From the NCBI GenBank assembly GCA_030524715.1, contig JAUNGB010000003.1, positions 1-64,000 on the forward strand: a stretch of DNA of 64,000 bases. The letters run 5' to 3'. Of this stretch, positions 55,244 to 62,259 are shown one piece after another. A program made the translations under genes and the position numbers. Source of the stretch: Eubacteriales bacterium. GTDB lineage: Bacteria; Bacillota; Clostridia; Lachnospirales; Lachnospiraceae. Position 1 is the stretch's first letter. The number at the start of each line of letters is the position of its first letter. Below the pieces are notes generated by a model. That model searched no databases, was not told the origin of the DNA, and worked only from the letters and a program-made list of their open reading frames with translations.

Positions 55244-56122
55244 ATGTATGAATTAGTGCAAGTCGGTGAAAAAAGCTATTATATCAACTGCCCCGCGAAA
55301 ATCGGTGTTTATCTTGCGGATGAGCATCATGTTTATTTGATTGACAGCGGAAATGACAAAGACGCGGGAAGAAAAGTACGGCAGATTTTAGAGAAGAATA
55401 ATTGGAAACTAAAAGGCATTTTGAATACACATTCTAATGCAGACCATATTGGAGGTAACCGTTATTTGCAGAATCAAACTGACTGCATCGTTTTCTCCGG
55501 AGGGATTGAAGCGGCATTTACACAGTATCCGATTTTGGAACCCTCTTTCTTATACGGGGGATATCCGTGCAAGGATCTGCGCCATAAATTTTTGCTGGCA
55601 CAGGATAGTAATGTAACTTCTTTTTCTGATGTAAACTTTCCAAAGGAAATTGAAATCGTTCCTTTGCCGGGACACTTTTTTGATATGGTTGGCTTCCGTA
55701 CCCCAGACCAGACCGTATTCCTTGCAGATTGTATCAGCAGCAGGGAAACACTTGAAAAATATGCAATTTCTTTTATTTATGATGTTGAGGCATATCTGAA
55801 AACACTGGATAAAGTAGAAACTATGAAAGCGGCTATGTTTGTTCCGGCCCATGCAGAAGCTAGTGCCGATGTGCGGGATCTTATTCAGTATAACCGTAAA
55901 AAGATTTATGAAGTGGCTATTTGTCTGCGAGAAATTTGCAGTGAAGCAATGACTTTTGAACAGGTGCTACAAGGAGTATTTAACCATTATGGGCTTGTAA
56001 TGAACTTTGAACAATATGTTTTAGTAGGAAGTACAGTGCGCTCGTATCTTTCTTGGTTAAAGGATAAAGGGGAAATGAATGTGGATTTCCAAAACAACCA
56101 GTTGCTTTGGAAGTCTGTATGA
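55244..56122 (+). CDS. MBL-fold metallo-hydrolase
   Basis: The 292-residue protein has the metallo-beta-lactamase fold with LIDSGNDKDAGRKVRQIL, metal motif THSNADHIGGN, a later VPLPGHFFDMVGF, FLADCI and VPAHAE. The C-terminal 80 residues form a helix-rich part with a winged-helix look (EAMTFEQVLQGVFNHYG). GGAGGG precedes ATG. It is more A+T-rich than the 52090 paralogue and lies between mobile-element scraps, so it may have come with them. The substrate is unknown. Confidence 0.87.
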   Translation: MYELVQVGEKSYYINCPAKIGVYLADEHHVYLIDSGNDKDAGRKVRQILEKNNWKLKGILNTHSNADHIGGNRYLQNQTDCIVFSGGIEAAFTQYPILEPSFLYGGYPCKDLRHKFLLAQDSNVTSFSDVNFPKEIEIVPLPGHFFDMVGFRTPDQTVFLADCISSRETLEKYAISFIYDVEAYLKTLDKVETMKAAMFVPAHAEASADVRDLIQYNRKKIYEVAICLREICSEAMTFEQVLQGVFNHYGLVMNFEQYVLVGSTVRSYLSWLKDKGEMNVDFQNNQLLWKSV

Positions 56123-56137
56123 GTATTTGATGCCTTC

Positions 56138-56323
56138 TGCCTATTGACACAGTATCCCGGTTGGGTGCTTTCTCCGGAACAGATTTACGATGCCGTTTGG
56201 AAGGAAAGCGTAACTGGATGTGAGCATGTGGTCTATAACGTGATTTGCCAGCTCAGAAGGGAATTGAAGAACCCGGATATGATCCAGACGGTGATTAGGA
56301 GAAGTTATAAGTTTGTGGTATAG
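56138..56323 (+). pseudogene. C-terminal fragment of an OmpR-type response regulator
   Basis: The frame from 56138 reads LTQYPGWVLSPEQIYDAVWKE, then CEHVVYNVICQLRRELK and IQTVIRRSYKFVV, stopping at TAG 56321. This is the winged-helix output domain only; the receiver and a start codon are absent. Confidence 0.75.
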
Positions 56324-56324
56324 A

Positions 56325-56370
56325 AAAATCCCTCGGAACAGTACGAAAAAACTGTTTCGGGGGATTTTTT
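56325..56370. terminator. Terminator hairpin
   Basis: AAAATCCCTCGGAACAGT pairs with ACTGTTTCGGGGGATTTT with a few mismatches or G-T pairs, and T6 follows. It comes right after the response-regulator fragment. Confidence 0.75.
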
Positions 56371-56436
56371 AGAACCAAATAAGTTGACTGCAGAGTGAGG
56401 GGATAAATAATAAAGCAGGGAAGGATCGTATCCTTC

Positions 56437-56473
56437 TTGATAAATCGTCCAGATTAGGGTATAATATGGACGA
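56437..56473 (+). promoter_or_regulatory. Fic promoter with TCGTCCA/TGGACGA dyad
   Basis: TTGATA (56437-56442), 17 bp, TATAAT (56460-56465) form the promoter. TCGTCCA (56445-56451) and TGGACGA (56467-56473) flank the -10 box as a perfect 7-bp inverted repeat. A very similar repeat is found after the gene at 57627-57654. Confidence 0.75.
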
Positions 56474-56529
56474 AAGGATAATAGGACTGGATAAAAAAAT
56501 GGTTGGAGCAAATTCAGTCTGGGTGTAAA

Positions 56530-57597
56530 ATGAGGAATTTTGATTATACAAAATTATCAGAGAGGATGTGGGACACGGAGATTGTTTCCTACATCGCTAA
56601 GATTCATGAATGTAAAGGCAGGCAGGACTTATATGTAAGGCAAAAACCTGTTGAACTGGAACGCCTTATTGAAATTGCCAGGATACAGAGCACAGAGTCA
56701 TCGAATAAAATTGAAGGGATTGTTACTACCAGTACAAGAATAAAACAGTTGATGACAGAAAAAACCACTCCAAGGAACCGGGATGAAAGTGAAATTATGG
56801 GTTACCGGGATGTATTAAACACAATCCATGAAAGCCATGATTTCATTCCCATAAAGCCATCATATATTCTTCAGTTGCACAGGGATTTGTTAAAACGGGC
56901 TGGAATGTTGTATGGCGGGCATTTTAAGAATGTTCAGAATTATATCAATGAGACAAAAGCGGATGGAACACAGGTTACCCGTTTTACTCCGGTTCCGCCG
57001 TATGAAACAGAAGCAGCAATAGAAGCTATTTGCTCCAGTTATGAACGGGCGCTTTCGCTTGAGGTTGTCGATCCGCTGATATTGATTCCTGTATTTATTT
57101 GTGATTTTCTGTGCATCCACCCATTCAATGATGGGAATGGCCGCATGAGCCGATTGCTTACTCTGCTTCTGCTTTATCAAAATGGGTATGAAGTTGGAAA
57201 ATATATCAGTATCGAAAAGCAGATTGAAAAGACGAAGGATGTTTACTATGATGTGCTTGAAAGAGCAGATTATGGGTGGCATGAGGAACGGAATGACCCG
57301 ACACCATTTATTAAGTATATGCTGAAAGTTATTCTGGCGTGCTATACAGAATTTGAAGAGCGTGTCGGTATGATGAACGCTGGCGGAACGAAGAGCCGGT
57401 CTTATGATATGGTGAGGGCATATGTGGAAGGAAAGATTGGGAAATTTACCGGGGCGGAAGTGATTGCCGCTTGTCCTGGGGCAGGACGTTCTGCAATTCT
57501 GAATGCCCTAAAAAAATTAACGGAAGAAAATGTAATTGTCAAATGTGGAAGTGGAAGAGGCACGTATTATGTGCGGAGTGATGCTTTTAATGAGTAG
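56530..57597 (+). CDS. Fic family protein with C-terminal winged helix
   Basis: The 355-residue protein has the Fic core HPFNDGNGR from H197, and the class II-like inhibitory motif near the N-terminus (SSNKIEG, with E62 as the blocking glutamate). The N-terminal Fic_N helix region is ELERLIEIARIQSTESS. Fic enzymes attach AMP or similar groups to target proteins. The last 60 residues look like a winged helix (TGAEVIAACPGAGRSAILNALKKLTEENVIVKCGSGRGTYY), so it can probably bind DNA. ATG 56530 was chosen though its RBS is weak; TTG 56503 is an alternative. Confidence 0.9.
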   Translation: MRNFDYTKLSERMWDTEIVSYIAKIHECKGRQDLYVRQKPVELERLIEIARIQSTESSNKIEGIVTTSTRIKQLMTEKTTPRNRDESEIMGYRDVLNTIHESHDFIPIKPSYILQLHRDLLKRAGMLYGGHFKNVQNYINETKADGTQVTRFTPVPPYETEAAIEAICSSYERALSLEVVDPLILIPVFICDFLCIHPFNDGNGRMSRLLTLLLLYQNGYEVGKYISIEKQIEKTKDVYYDVLERADYGWHEERNDPTPFIKYMLKVILACYTEFEERVGMMNAGGTKSRSYDMVRAYVEGKIGKFTGAEVIAACPGAGRSAILNALKKLTEENVIVKCGSGRGTYYVRSDAFNE

Positions 57598-57626
57598 TAA
57601 AATTTTCCGTCCAAACAGAAATGAAA

Positions 57627-57654
57627 TCGTCCAATTTTAATACAATTTGGACGA
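57627..57654. repeat. Second TCGTCCA/TGGACGA inverted repeat after Fic
   Basis: TCGTCCAATT at the left and AATTTGGACGA at the right form a near-perfect inverted repeat of 28 bp. The outer arms are the same as at 56445-56473 in the promoter. There is no long T-run directly after it. Confidence 0.75.
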
Positions 57655-57717
57655 AAAAAAGAGACATCTATCAAAAGGTTAGGTGTCTTTTTTCATGCAC
57701 AATGGAAGGTGAATCAA

Positions 57718-57831
57718 ATGCTATACAGACCAAACACGCCGTGCAGACATCCCGGCTGTGCGGCTCTTGTTCCTTACGGACAGAAATATTTTGAAAATGG
57801 CACCAGCCGAATATCGAAAGCAGAACAGTAG
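57718..57831 (+). pseudogene. Fragment of a phage HNH endonuclease
   Basis: The 37-codon frame reads RPNTPCRHPGCAALVPYGQKY and then changes to unrelated sequence ending TAG 57829. The Cys/His pattern equals the N-terminus of phage HNH endonucleases; the HNH catalytic part is absent. Confidence 0.65.
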
Positions 57832-57857
57832 TGACTGATTTGTTTGAAAGTTAAAAA

Positions 57858-57925
57858 ACTACTCTGGTCGTATTGACAAGTATGCACTACTGTGGTAGTA
57901 TGTAAATACAAACTACTGGAGTAGT
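57858..57925 (+). promoter_or_regulatory. Three BlaI-type operators around the blaI-like promoter
   Basis: Promoter: TTGACA (57873-57878), 17 bp, TAGTAT (57896-57901). Operators of type ACTACTnnnGTAGT: 57858-57871 (less perfect, ACTACTCTGGTCGT), 57886-57899 (ACTACTGTGGTAGT) and 57912-57925 (ACTACTGGAGTAGT), about 26-28 bp apart. Confidence 0.85.
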
Positions 57926-57941
57926 GAAAAGGAGGAAAATC

Positions 57942-58301
57942 ATGGACATTAAGCTGTTTGATTCGGAATTGAAAGTAATGAATGTTTTATGGAAGGAAGG
58001 AGATTCCACCGCAAAACATATATCGGATGTATTAAAAGCGGAAGTAGGGTGGAACATGAATACCACCTATACATTGATAAAAAGATGTATGAAGAAAGGA
58101 GCTATTGAGCGTTCTGAACCGAATTTTATGTGTCATGCACTGATACCGAAGGAAAAGGTGCAGGAGGCAGAAACAAATGAGCTGATTAATAAGATTTATG
58201 ACGGATCCGCTGATAAACTGTTTGCGGCGTTGCTTGGGAGAAAGAAACTTTCCGCCGATCAGATCAGCCAGTTAAAGCAGATTGTTGGCGAGTTGGAATG
58301 A
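57942..58301 (+). CDS. BlaI/MecI family repressor
   Basis: The 119-residue protein has a winged helix (LFDSELKVMNVLWKEGDSTAKHISDVLKAEVGWNMNTTYTLIKRCMKKGAIERSEP) and a dimerisation tail with the usual proteolysis region (ALIPKEKVQEAE). AAAAGGAGG lies 8 nt before ATG 57942. It binds TACnnnGTA-type operators, three of which are present. The next gene, an M56 peptidase, starts 10 nt after its stop and should release repression by cutting it. Confidence 0.92.
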   Translation: MDIKLFDSELKVMNVLWKEGDSTAKHISDVLKAEVGWNMNTTYTLIKRCMKKGAIERSEPNFMCHALIPKEKVQEAETNELINKIYDGSADKLFAALLGRKKLSADQISQLKQIVGELE

Positions 58302-58311
58302 GGTGATGAGT

Positions 58312-59709
58312 ATGAAACTGCCGGAGATGAGTTTTTACGGCGCAGTAATGATTTTAATTATAGTCATAGTAAGAGCGTTCCTGATTGATAAGCTGCCGAA
58401 AAAGACATTCCTGGCTTTATGGATGGCGGCACTGGTCCGGCTGCTGATTCCGTTTTCCATTCCTTCGGCGGCAAGCATTTACACTCTGGCGCAGACGAAC
58501 GCGCCTGCGATGGATACCGTAAGCCGGATACCGGTAAAACAGATTTTTCCGGTTCAGACGCCAGAGAAAGCACCGGAACAGCCTGCTATACCTGTCCAGG
58601 AGGATTCTCCAGTCAATGTCTGGATCATTCTGTGGACGGTGGGGGCATTCCTGTGTCTTGGCTTTTTCACATTTACTTATGTAAGATGTTATCGGGAGTT
58701 TCAGATGTCCATCCCGGTTGACAATGAGATGGTACATAGATGGCGCAACGCGCATCCATCAAAGCGCAGGATTGCAATACGGCAGTCTGATCTGATTTCA
58801 TCCCCATTATCCTATGGAATCGTACATCCGGTTATCCTGATGCCAAAGTCAACGAACTGGGAGAATACCGCCCAGCTTTCCTATGTGCTGGAGCATGAAT
58901 ACATACACATCAAACATTTTGACGCTGTTACGAAGTTAGTGGTAATTGCGGCGCTTAGTCTCCACTGGTTCAATCCCTTTGTATGGGTTTTATATGTGCT
59001 GCTGAACAGAGACATTGAGTTGTCCTGCGATGAAGCGGTTGTCCGCAGATTTGGGGAGGACATAAAATCCGCCTATGCGATGACGTTGATTCATATGGAA
59101 GAACAAAAGAGCGGCCTGACGCCTTTTTGCAACAACTTCGGTAAAAATGCTATTGAAGAAAGGATTCGATCTATTATGAAAATTCGAAAGGTTTCATTTG
59201 TTACGAGTATTTTTGCGGTTGTACTGGTGATTGGGATTGCCTCCACTTTTGCGACTTCGGCAGGCGTGCGCGTTACAGTCGAGAAACCGCAGATGGAAGA
59301 GATGGATACCAGCGATCAGAACCAGATTGTTTCTGGCGAAACTACTGTGGGATATGACAGGGAAGCGATTACTGCCCGCTTGACAGAGCTAAATCTTTTG
59401 ATTGATCAGACGGATGCGCAGGATCAGGAAACGATAGAGGCGGCGCAGGAAGAAAAACATACTCTGGAAGGTATGCTTGAGGATCTGGAACGGAAGAATT
59501 TTTTTGAAACTGCATATGGCGACTATGGGGTAAGCTATCAGTTGCCGGAAAACCGACTCTATAAAAACGGCAGGCCGGTTATGAGCTTTTATGATGAGAA
59601 AAACGGCGGAGCGATCTGGTGGGATAATGACGGAGAAGTAAATGTAGAGGTTATCCGCAATAATGCCAGTGAAATCCTTCGGTTATTTGAAGAATCTGCC
59701 GAGAAGTAA
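58312..59709 (+). CDS. M56 family (BlaR1/MecR1-like) membrane metalloprotease without a penicillin-binding domain
   Basis: The 465-residue protein has four N-terminal membrane helices, the zinc motif HEYIH (H195-H199) and a further membrane helix (VTSIFAVVLVIGIASTFA). The outer tail of about 140 residues has an acidic coiled coil (ITARLTELNLLIDQTDAQDQETIEAAQEEKHTLEGML) and a short beta part. True BlaR1 has a beta-lactam sensor of about 250 residues with SxxK; none is visible. Its signal is thus probably something else, and no resistance gene is next to it. Confidence 0.87.
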   Translation: MKLPEMSFYGAVMILIIVIVRAFLIDKLPKKTFLALWMAALVRLLIPFSIPSAASIYTLAQTNAPAMDTVSRIPVKQIFPVQTPEKAPEQPAIPVQEDSPVNVWIILWTVGAFLCLGFFTFTYVRCYREFQMSIPVDNEMVHRWRNAHPSKRRIAIRQSDLISSPLSYGIVHPVILMPKSTNWENTAQLSYVLEHEYIHIKHFDAVTKLVVIAALSLHWFNPFVWVLYVLLNRDIELSCDEAVVRRFGEDIKSAYAMTLIHMEEQKSGLTPFCNNFGKNAIEERIRSIMKIRKVSFVTSIFAVVLVIGIASTFATSAGVRVTVEKPQMEEMDTSDQNQIVSGETTVGYDREAITARLTELNLLIDQTDAQDQETIEAAQEEKHTLEGMLEDLERKNFFETAYGDYGVSYQLPENRLYKNGRPVMSFYDEKNGGAIWWDNDGEVNVEVIRNNASEILRLFEESAEK

Positions 59710-59730
59710 GCAGCAAAATCCCGTAATTAA

Positions 59731-59880
59731 AAATGGTAGCGGTATTTTGGAGCAAATTTACTTTGGTTCATATACCCAACCTGTTCCGCAGCTTCTGCTA
59801 CAGACAGCTTTGTACTAGTAAGTAATTCTGCGGCTTTTTTCATACGGGTTTCACGCAGGTATACGGAAATGTCCTTGCTG
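59731..59880 (-). pseudogene. Fragment of an AraC DNA-binding domain
   Basis: On the minus strand the frame reads DISVYLRETRMKKAAELLTSTKLSVAEAAEQVGYMNQSKFAPKYRYHF, the second helix-turn-helix of an AraC protein. The rest is not present and there is no start. Confidence 0.7.
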
Positions 59881-59928
59881 TTTTGGGCGTTGCTTGGGAA
59901 AAGTGCAGTTTTCCGCAAAAAGGTTACA

Positions 59929-59957
59929 TTGACTGAATCATTGTTTATAGGTATAAT
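59929..59957 (+). promoter_or_regulatory. Promoter of the DUF3791/DUF3990 cassette
   Basis: TTGACT (59929-59934), 17 bp, TATAAT (59952-59957); the first ATG is 37 nt downstream with AAAGGAG before it. Confidence 0.75.
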
Positions 59958-59994
59958 TAAGAAAAAGAATTTTGCAGTAAAGGAGAATGAATAA

Positions 59995-60213
59995 ATGAGC
60001 AGGCAGCAAGAAAGGGAATCGAACCTTATTGTAGTCGCAGCAGTTGAAGAATATGGGGCACGTCATCATATACCAGTGAAAGAGGTTTTGTCTCTTTTTA
60101 GGCGGTATGATATTACTGATTTGCTCCGTTCTCAACACAAGGTGCTACATACGATGGATTTGGGAGAAGGGGCGAGTTTTGCCGAATCAGTTTTACAGGG
60201 GGCGGCATTATGA
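59995..60213 (+). CDS. DUF3791 family protein, possible antitoxin
   Basis: This is a 72-residue small helical protein (LIVVAAVEEYGARHHIPVKEVLSLFRRYDITDLLRSQHKVLHTMDLGEGASFAESVL). DUF3791 proteins are usually beside DUF3990 genes in Clostridia. The stop overlaps the DUF3990 start (ATGA), so both are co-translated. I infer an antitoxin or chaperone role for the next protein. Confidence 0.8.
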   Translation: MSRQQERESNLIVVAAVEEYGARHHIPVKEVLSLFRRYDITDLLRSQHKVLHTMDLGEGASFAESVLQGAAL

Positions 60214-60695
60214 TAAAATTGACGGTTTATCATGGTACGGACTGCATTTTCAAGGATATTGACCTTTATAAATCGACAGGTAGGCGTGATTTTGGACGTG
60301 GCTTTTATACAACAACGATTGCGGCGCAGGCTGAGAGCTGGGCGAGAAGCAAAAAGATACGAAACAAAAGCAAATCTGCATATGTCTATGTGTATGAGGC
60401 AGAAATACCGGATGACCTGTCCGTGCATAAGTATGAAGGTCTGACGACAGAGTGGCTGGAGATGGTAAGAGATAACCGGAAAAACGGAGGCATTCAGCAT
60501 GATTATGATATTATGATCGGACCGGTTGCGAATGACGATACGATGGTAACAGTAAACCGTTTTGTAGAGGGAATCTATACAGCAGAAGAAGCCATCAGCC
60601 GGCTGCGTTTCTCAAAAGCAAATGACCAAGTAACGTTTCATACGGAACAGGCAGTGAAATGTTTAAAACTGGTAAGGAGGTATCAGGTTGAATAG
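60210..60695 (+). CDS. DUF3990 family protein, likely ADP-ribosyltransferase-type toxin
   Basis: The 161-residue protein starts IKLTVYHGTDCIFKDIDLYKSTGRRDFGRGFYTTTIAAQAESWA. HGT followed by GRDFGRGFYTT is the DUF3990 hallmark and resembles the NAD-binding strands of ADP-ribosyltransferases. The second half ends EQAVKCLKLVRRYQV. It sits between two DUF3791-type genes with 4- and 8-base overlaps. A toxin acting inside the cell and held by one or both small partners is likely, but not shown. Confidence 0.8.
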   Translation: MIKLTVYHGTDCIFKDIDLYKSTGRRDFGRGFYTTTIAAQAESWARSKKIRNKSKSAYVYVYEAEIPDDLSVHKYEGLTTEWLEMVRDNRKNGGIQHDYDIMIGPVANDDTMVTVNRFVEGIYTAEEAISRLRFSKANDQVTFHTEQAVKCLKLVRRYQVE

Positions 60696-60927
60696 TAAGT
60701 ATACTTATCATGGAATTGATATAACGCTGGATGTTTACGAAAAGATCTGCTCTGTTGTGGAACTGATGGCTGAAAAAGAAAATAAGACCTTTGACGAATG
60801 TTATCTTTTGTTTGCTTCTTCCGAGGTATATGAGCTTTTGCAGAATGAGGAATCCCTTATGTGGTCGGAGAGCGCGGAGTACCTTTTGGATGAATACTAT
60901 AGAAGGCAGGGATCCGTTCTTGCATAA
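60688..60927 (+). CDS. Second DUF3791-like protein, possible antitoxin
   Basis: The 79-residue helical protein (TLDVYEKICSVVELMAEKENKTFDECYLLFASSEVYELLQNEESLMWSESAEYLLDEYY) starts at TTG 60688, 7 nt after AAGGAGG, within the end of DUF3990. It differs clearly from the 59995 protein in sequence, so the cassette has two unlike partners. Overlapping starts suggest fixed protein ratios. Confidence 0.75.
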   Translation: MNSKYTYHGIDITLDVYEKICSVVELMAEKENKTFDECYLLFASSEVYELLQNEESLMWSESAEYLLDEYYRRQGSVLA

Positions 60928-61005
60928 TGTTTTACCGGAGATTACGGAATGCCCATGCCGCATATGAACGAAGATAGAGTCGGCATTAACAGATATCCAT
61001 AGAAA

Positions 61006-61047
61006 ATAAAGGCTTTCGGCACATTTGATGTGTACGAAAGCCTTTAT
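61006..61047. terminator. Terminator between toxin cassette and AraC gene
   Basis: ATAAAGGCTTTCG (61006-61018) pairs perfectly with CGAAAGCCTTTAT (61035-61047). It separates convergent genes and works in either direction. Confidence 0.8.
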
Positions 61048-61111
61048 GATTTCTGTAGGAGACTGATTTCACAGAAGTGCGATTTGCGGCAATAATCTGC
61101 CTGTTCGGTCG

Positions 61112-62083
61112 TTATCTGCGCCGTGCCATTTTCCGATACTCAATGGGCAGAAGTCCCGTACTCCTGCGAAACAATTCCGCAAACCGACTGGAAGTGGAGT
61201 AGCCGATCATTTCTGCAATCTGACCCATCGTGAAATCCGTATCTATCAGCAAATGCTCCGCCTGGCTCATACGGCGCTGCTGAATGTACTCTGTGATCGT
61301 GCAGCCCTGCAACTGCTTAAAAGATGCTTTCAGCTTGGTGGTTCCCATACAGGCGATTTTCGCAAGCCGCTCCAATGGAATATCAAAAGCATAGTGGTCA
61401 TTGAGATAAGAAATCACGTTTTCCAGTTGTGCCACATCCTGATCGGACAGACGCTTCTCTTTACGGGACAGAATTTTTTTCTGTTCCTCCACTACAAGGG
61501 ACACGGCCTCAGCGACTTTCGCTTCGTAGAATAGTCCTGCGGCAATCCCATCCCCACGGTAGACCTTTACCTCATGGAGCAGTTTCGCCATAGCCGGGAA
61601 ATCCGTTGTCTGATCGATCTGCCGGAAAGCTGCAAGCGGGCTGATATAGTCCCCCGGATATTGCTTTTGAAGATAATCCTCATAGTATGCAGGCATGACT
61701 TCGATACCGATGGAACGAATGGGGATTTTTTTGTGTATCAGCGCCTTGTACGGTTTATAACCGCCGATAAAGGCCTTGATACACCCCGCAGACATCCGCC
61801 GATAAGGGTTTAATTCTTCCCCGGAAATGGACTCATATTGGGTGATACTCAGACATTCCGGTAAGTTAAATTCCATAAAGAAATCCTCATGGAAATAAAA
61901 ATCATGGATCTTAATGTCGTACAGGTCTTTTTTCGCATAGACCCAGTAAAAGCCTTCCCCAAATTCAGGCGATAACCGCCAGCATTGCCCGGCAGAATTG
62001 AAGCTGCTATTGTCGTCTGCCGACAGAAAATGGTTATCCGTTAAAAGCGGTTCATAATAATCCGCAATAATGCTACTGTTCAA
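61112..62083 (-). CDS. AraC family regulator divergent from an ECF transporter
   Basis: Using TTG 62083 (AAAGGAGG 8 nt before it) the protein is 323 residues. The N-terminal sensor half is of the YbtA/PchR type (GEGFYWVYAKKDLYDIKIHDFYFHEDFFMEFNLPECLSITQYES), and the C-terminus has the AraC helix-turn-helix pair (FDIPLERLAKIACMGTTKLKASFKQLQGCTITEYIQQRRMSQAEHLL, IAEMIGYSTSSRFAELFRRSTGLLPIEYRK). Such regulators in Clostridia stand before MptD-type ECF transporter operons, often linked with metal-chelate use. No ATG is usable, because upstream residues look non-coding. Confidence 0.88.
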   Translation of the reverse strand: MNSSIIADYYEPLLTDNHFLSADDNSSFNSAGQCWRLSPEFGEGFYWVYAKKDLYDIKIHDFYFHEDFFMEFNLPECLSITQYESISGEELNPYRRMSAGCIKAFIGGYKPYKALIHKKIPIRSIGIEVMPAYYEDYLQKQYPGDYISPLAAFRQIDQTTDFPAMAKLLHEVKVYRGDGIAAGLFYEAKVAEAVSLVVEEQKKILSRKEKRLSDQDVAQLENVISYLNDHYAFDIPLERLAKIACMGTTKLKASFKQLQGCTITEYIQQRRMSQAEHLLIDTDFTMGQIAEMIGYSTSSRFAELFRRSTGLLPIEYRKMARRR

Positions 62084-62096
62084 ATGACAGCCTCCT

Positions 62097-62133
62097 TTGC
62101 AACGATTGGACGGAGTTTTGCAACGATTGGACG
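62097..62133 (-). repeat. Two 16-bp direct repeats, putative AraC sites
   Basis: TTGCAACGATTGGACG occurs exactly at 62097-62112 and 62118-62133, 21 bp apart, about two helix turns. They lie right upstream of the AraC start. AraC proteins bind such direct repeats, so autoregulation is likely. Confidence 0.75.
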
Positions 62134-62150
62134 AAGATGCCCGCAGCGTA

Positions 62151-62205
62151 TTGCAGACCGTCCGGAAAGTTAGTATGCTATGAATTGTGGTTAGCATTAA
62201 CTAAT
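62151..62205 (+). promoter_or_regulatory. ECF operon promoter with GTTAG-N6-CTAAT operator
   Basis: TTGCAG (62151-62156), 17 bp, TATGCT (62174-62179) can form the promoter. GTTAGCATTAACTAAT (62190-62205) starts 11 nt after it. It shares 15 of 16 bases with the box at 47919-47934. Confidence 0.65.
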
Positions 62206-62259
62206 CACAATATAACAGATTTCAGACGGCAGGTCAACCATTCTTGAAGGAGGAAAAAT

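Noticed and set aside
57942..59709. Beta-lactam resistance operon
   Set aside because: BlaI and M56 are present but there is no beta-lactamase or PBP2a gene, and the M56 protein lacks a penicillin-binding sensor.
59881..59925. Second decayed blaI copy
   Set aside because: GCGTTGCTTGGGA resembles the blaI 3' part at 58228 over about 15 bases only; too short to call.
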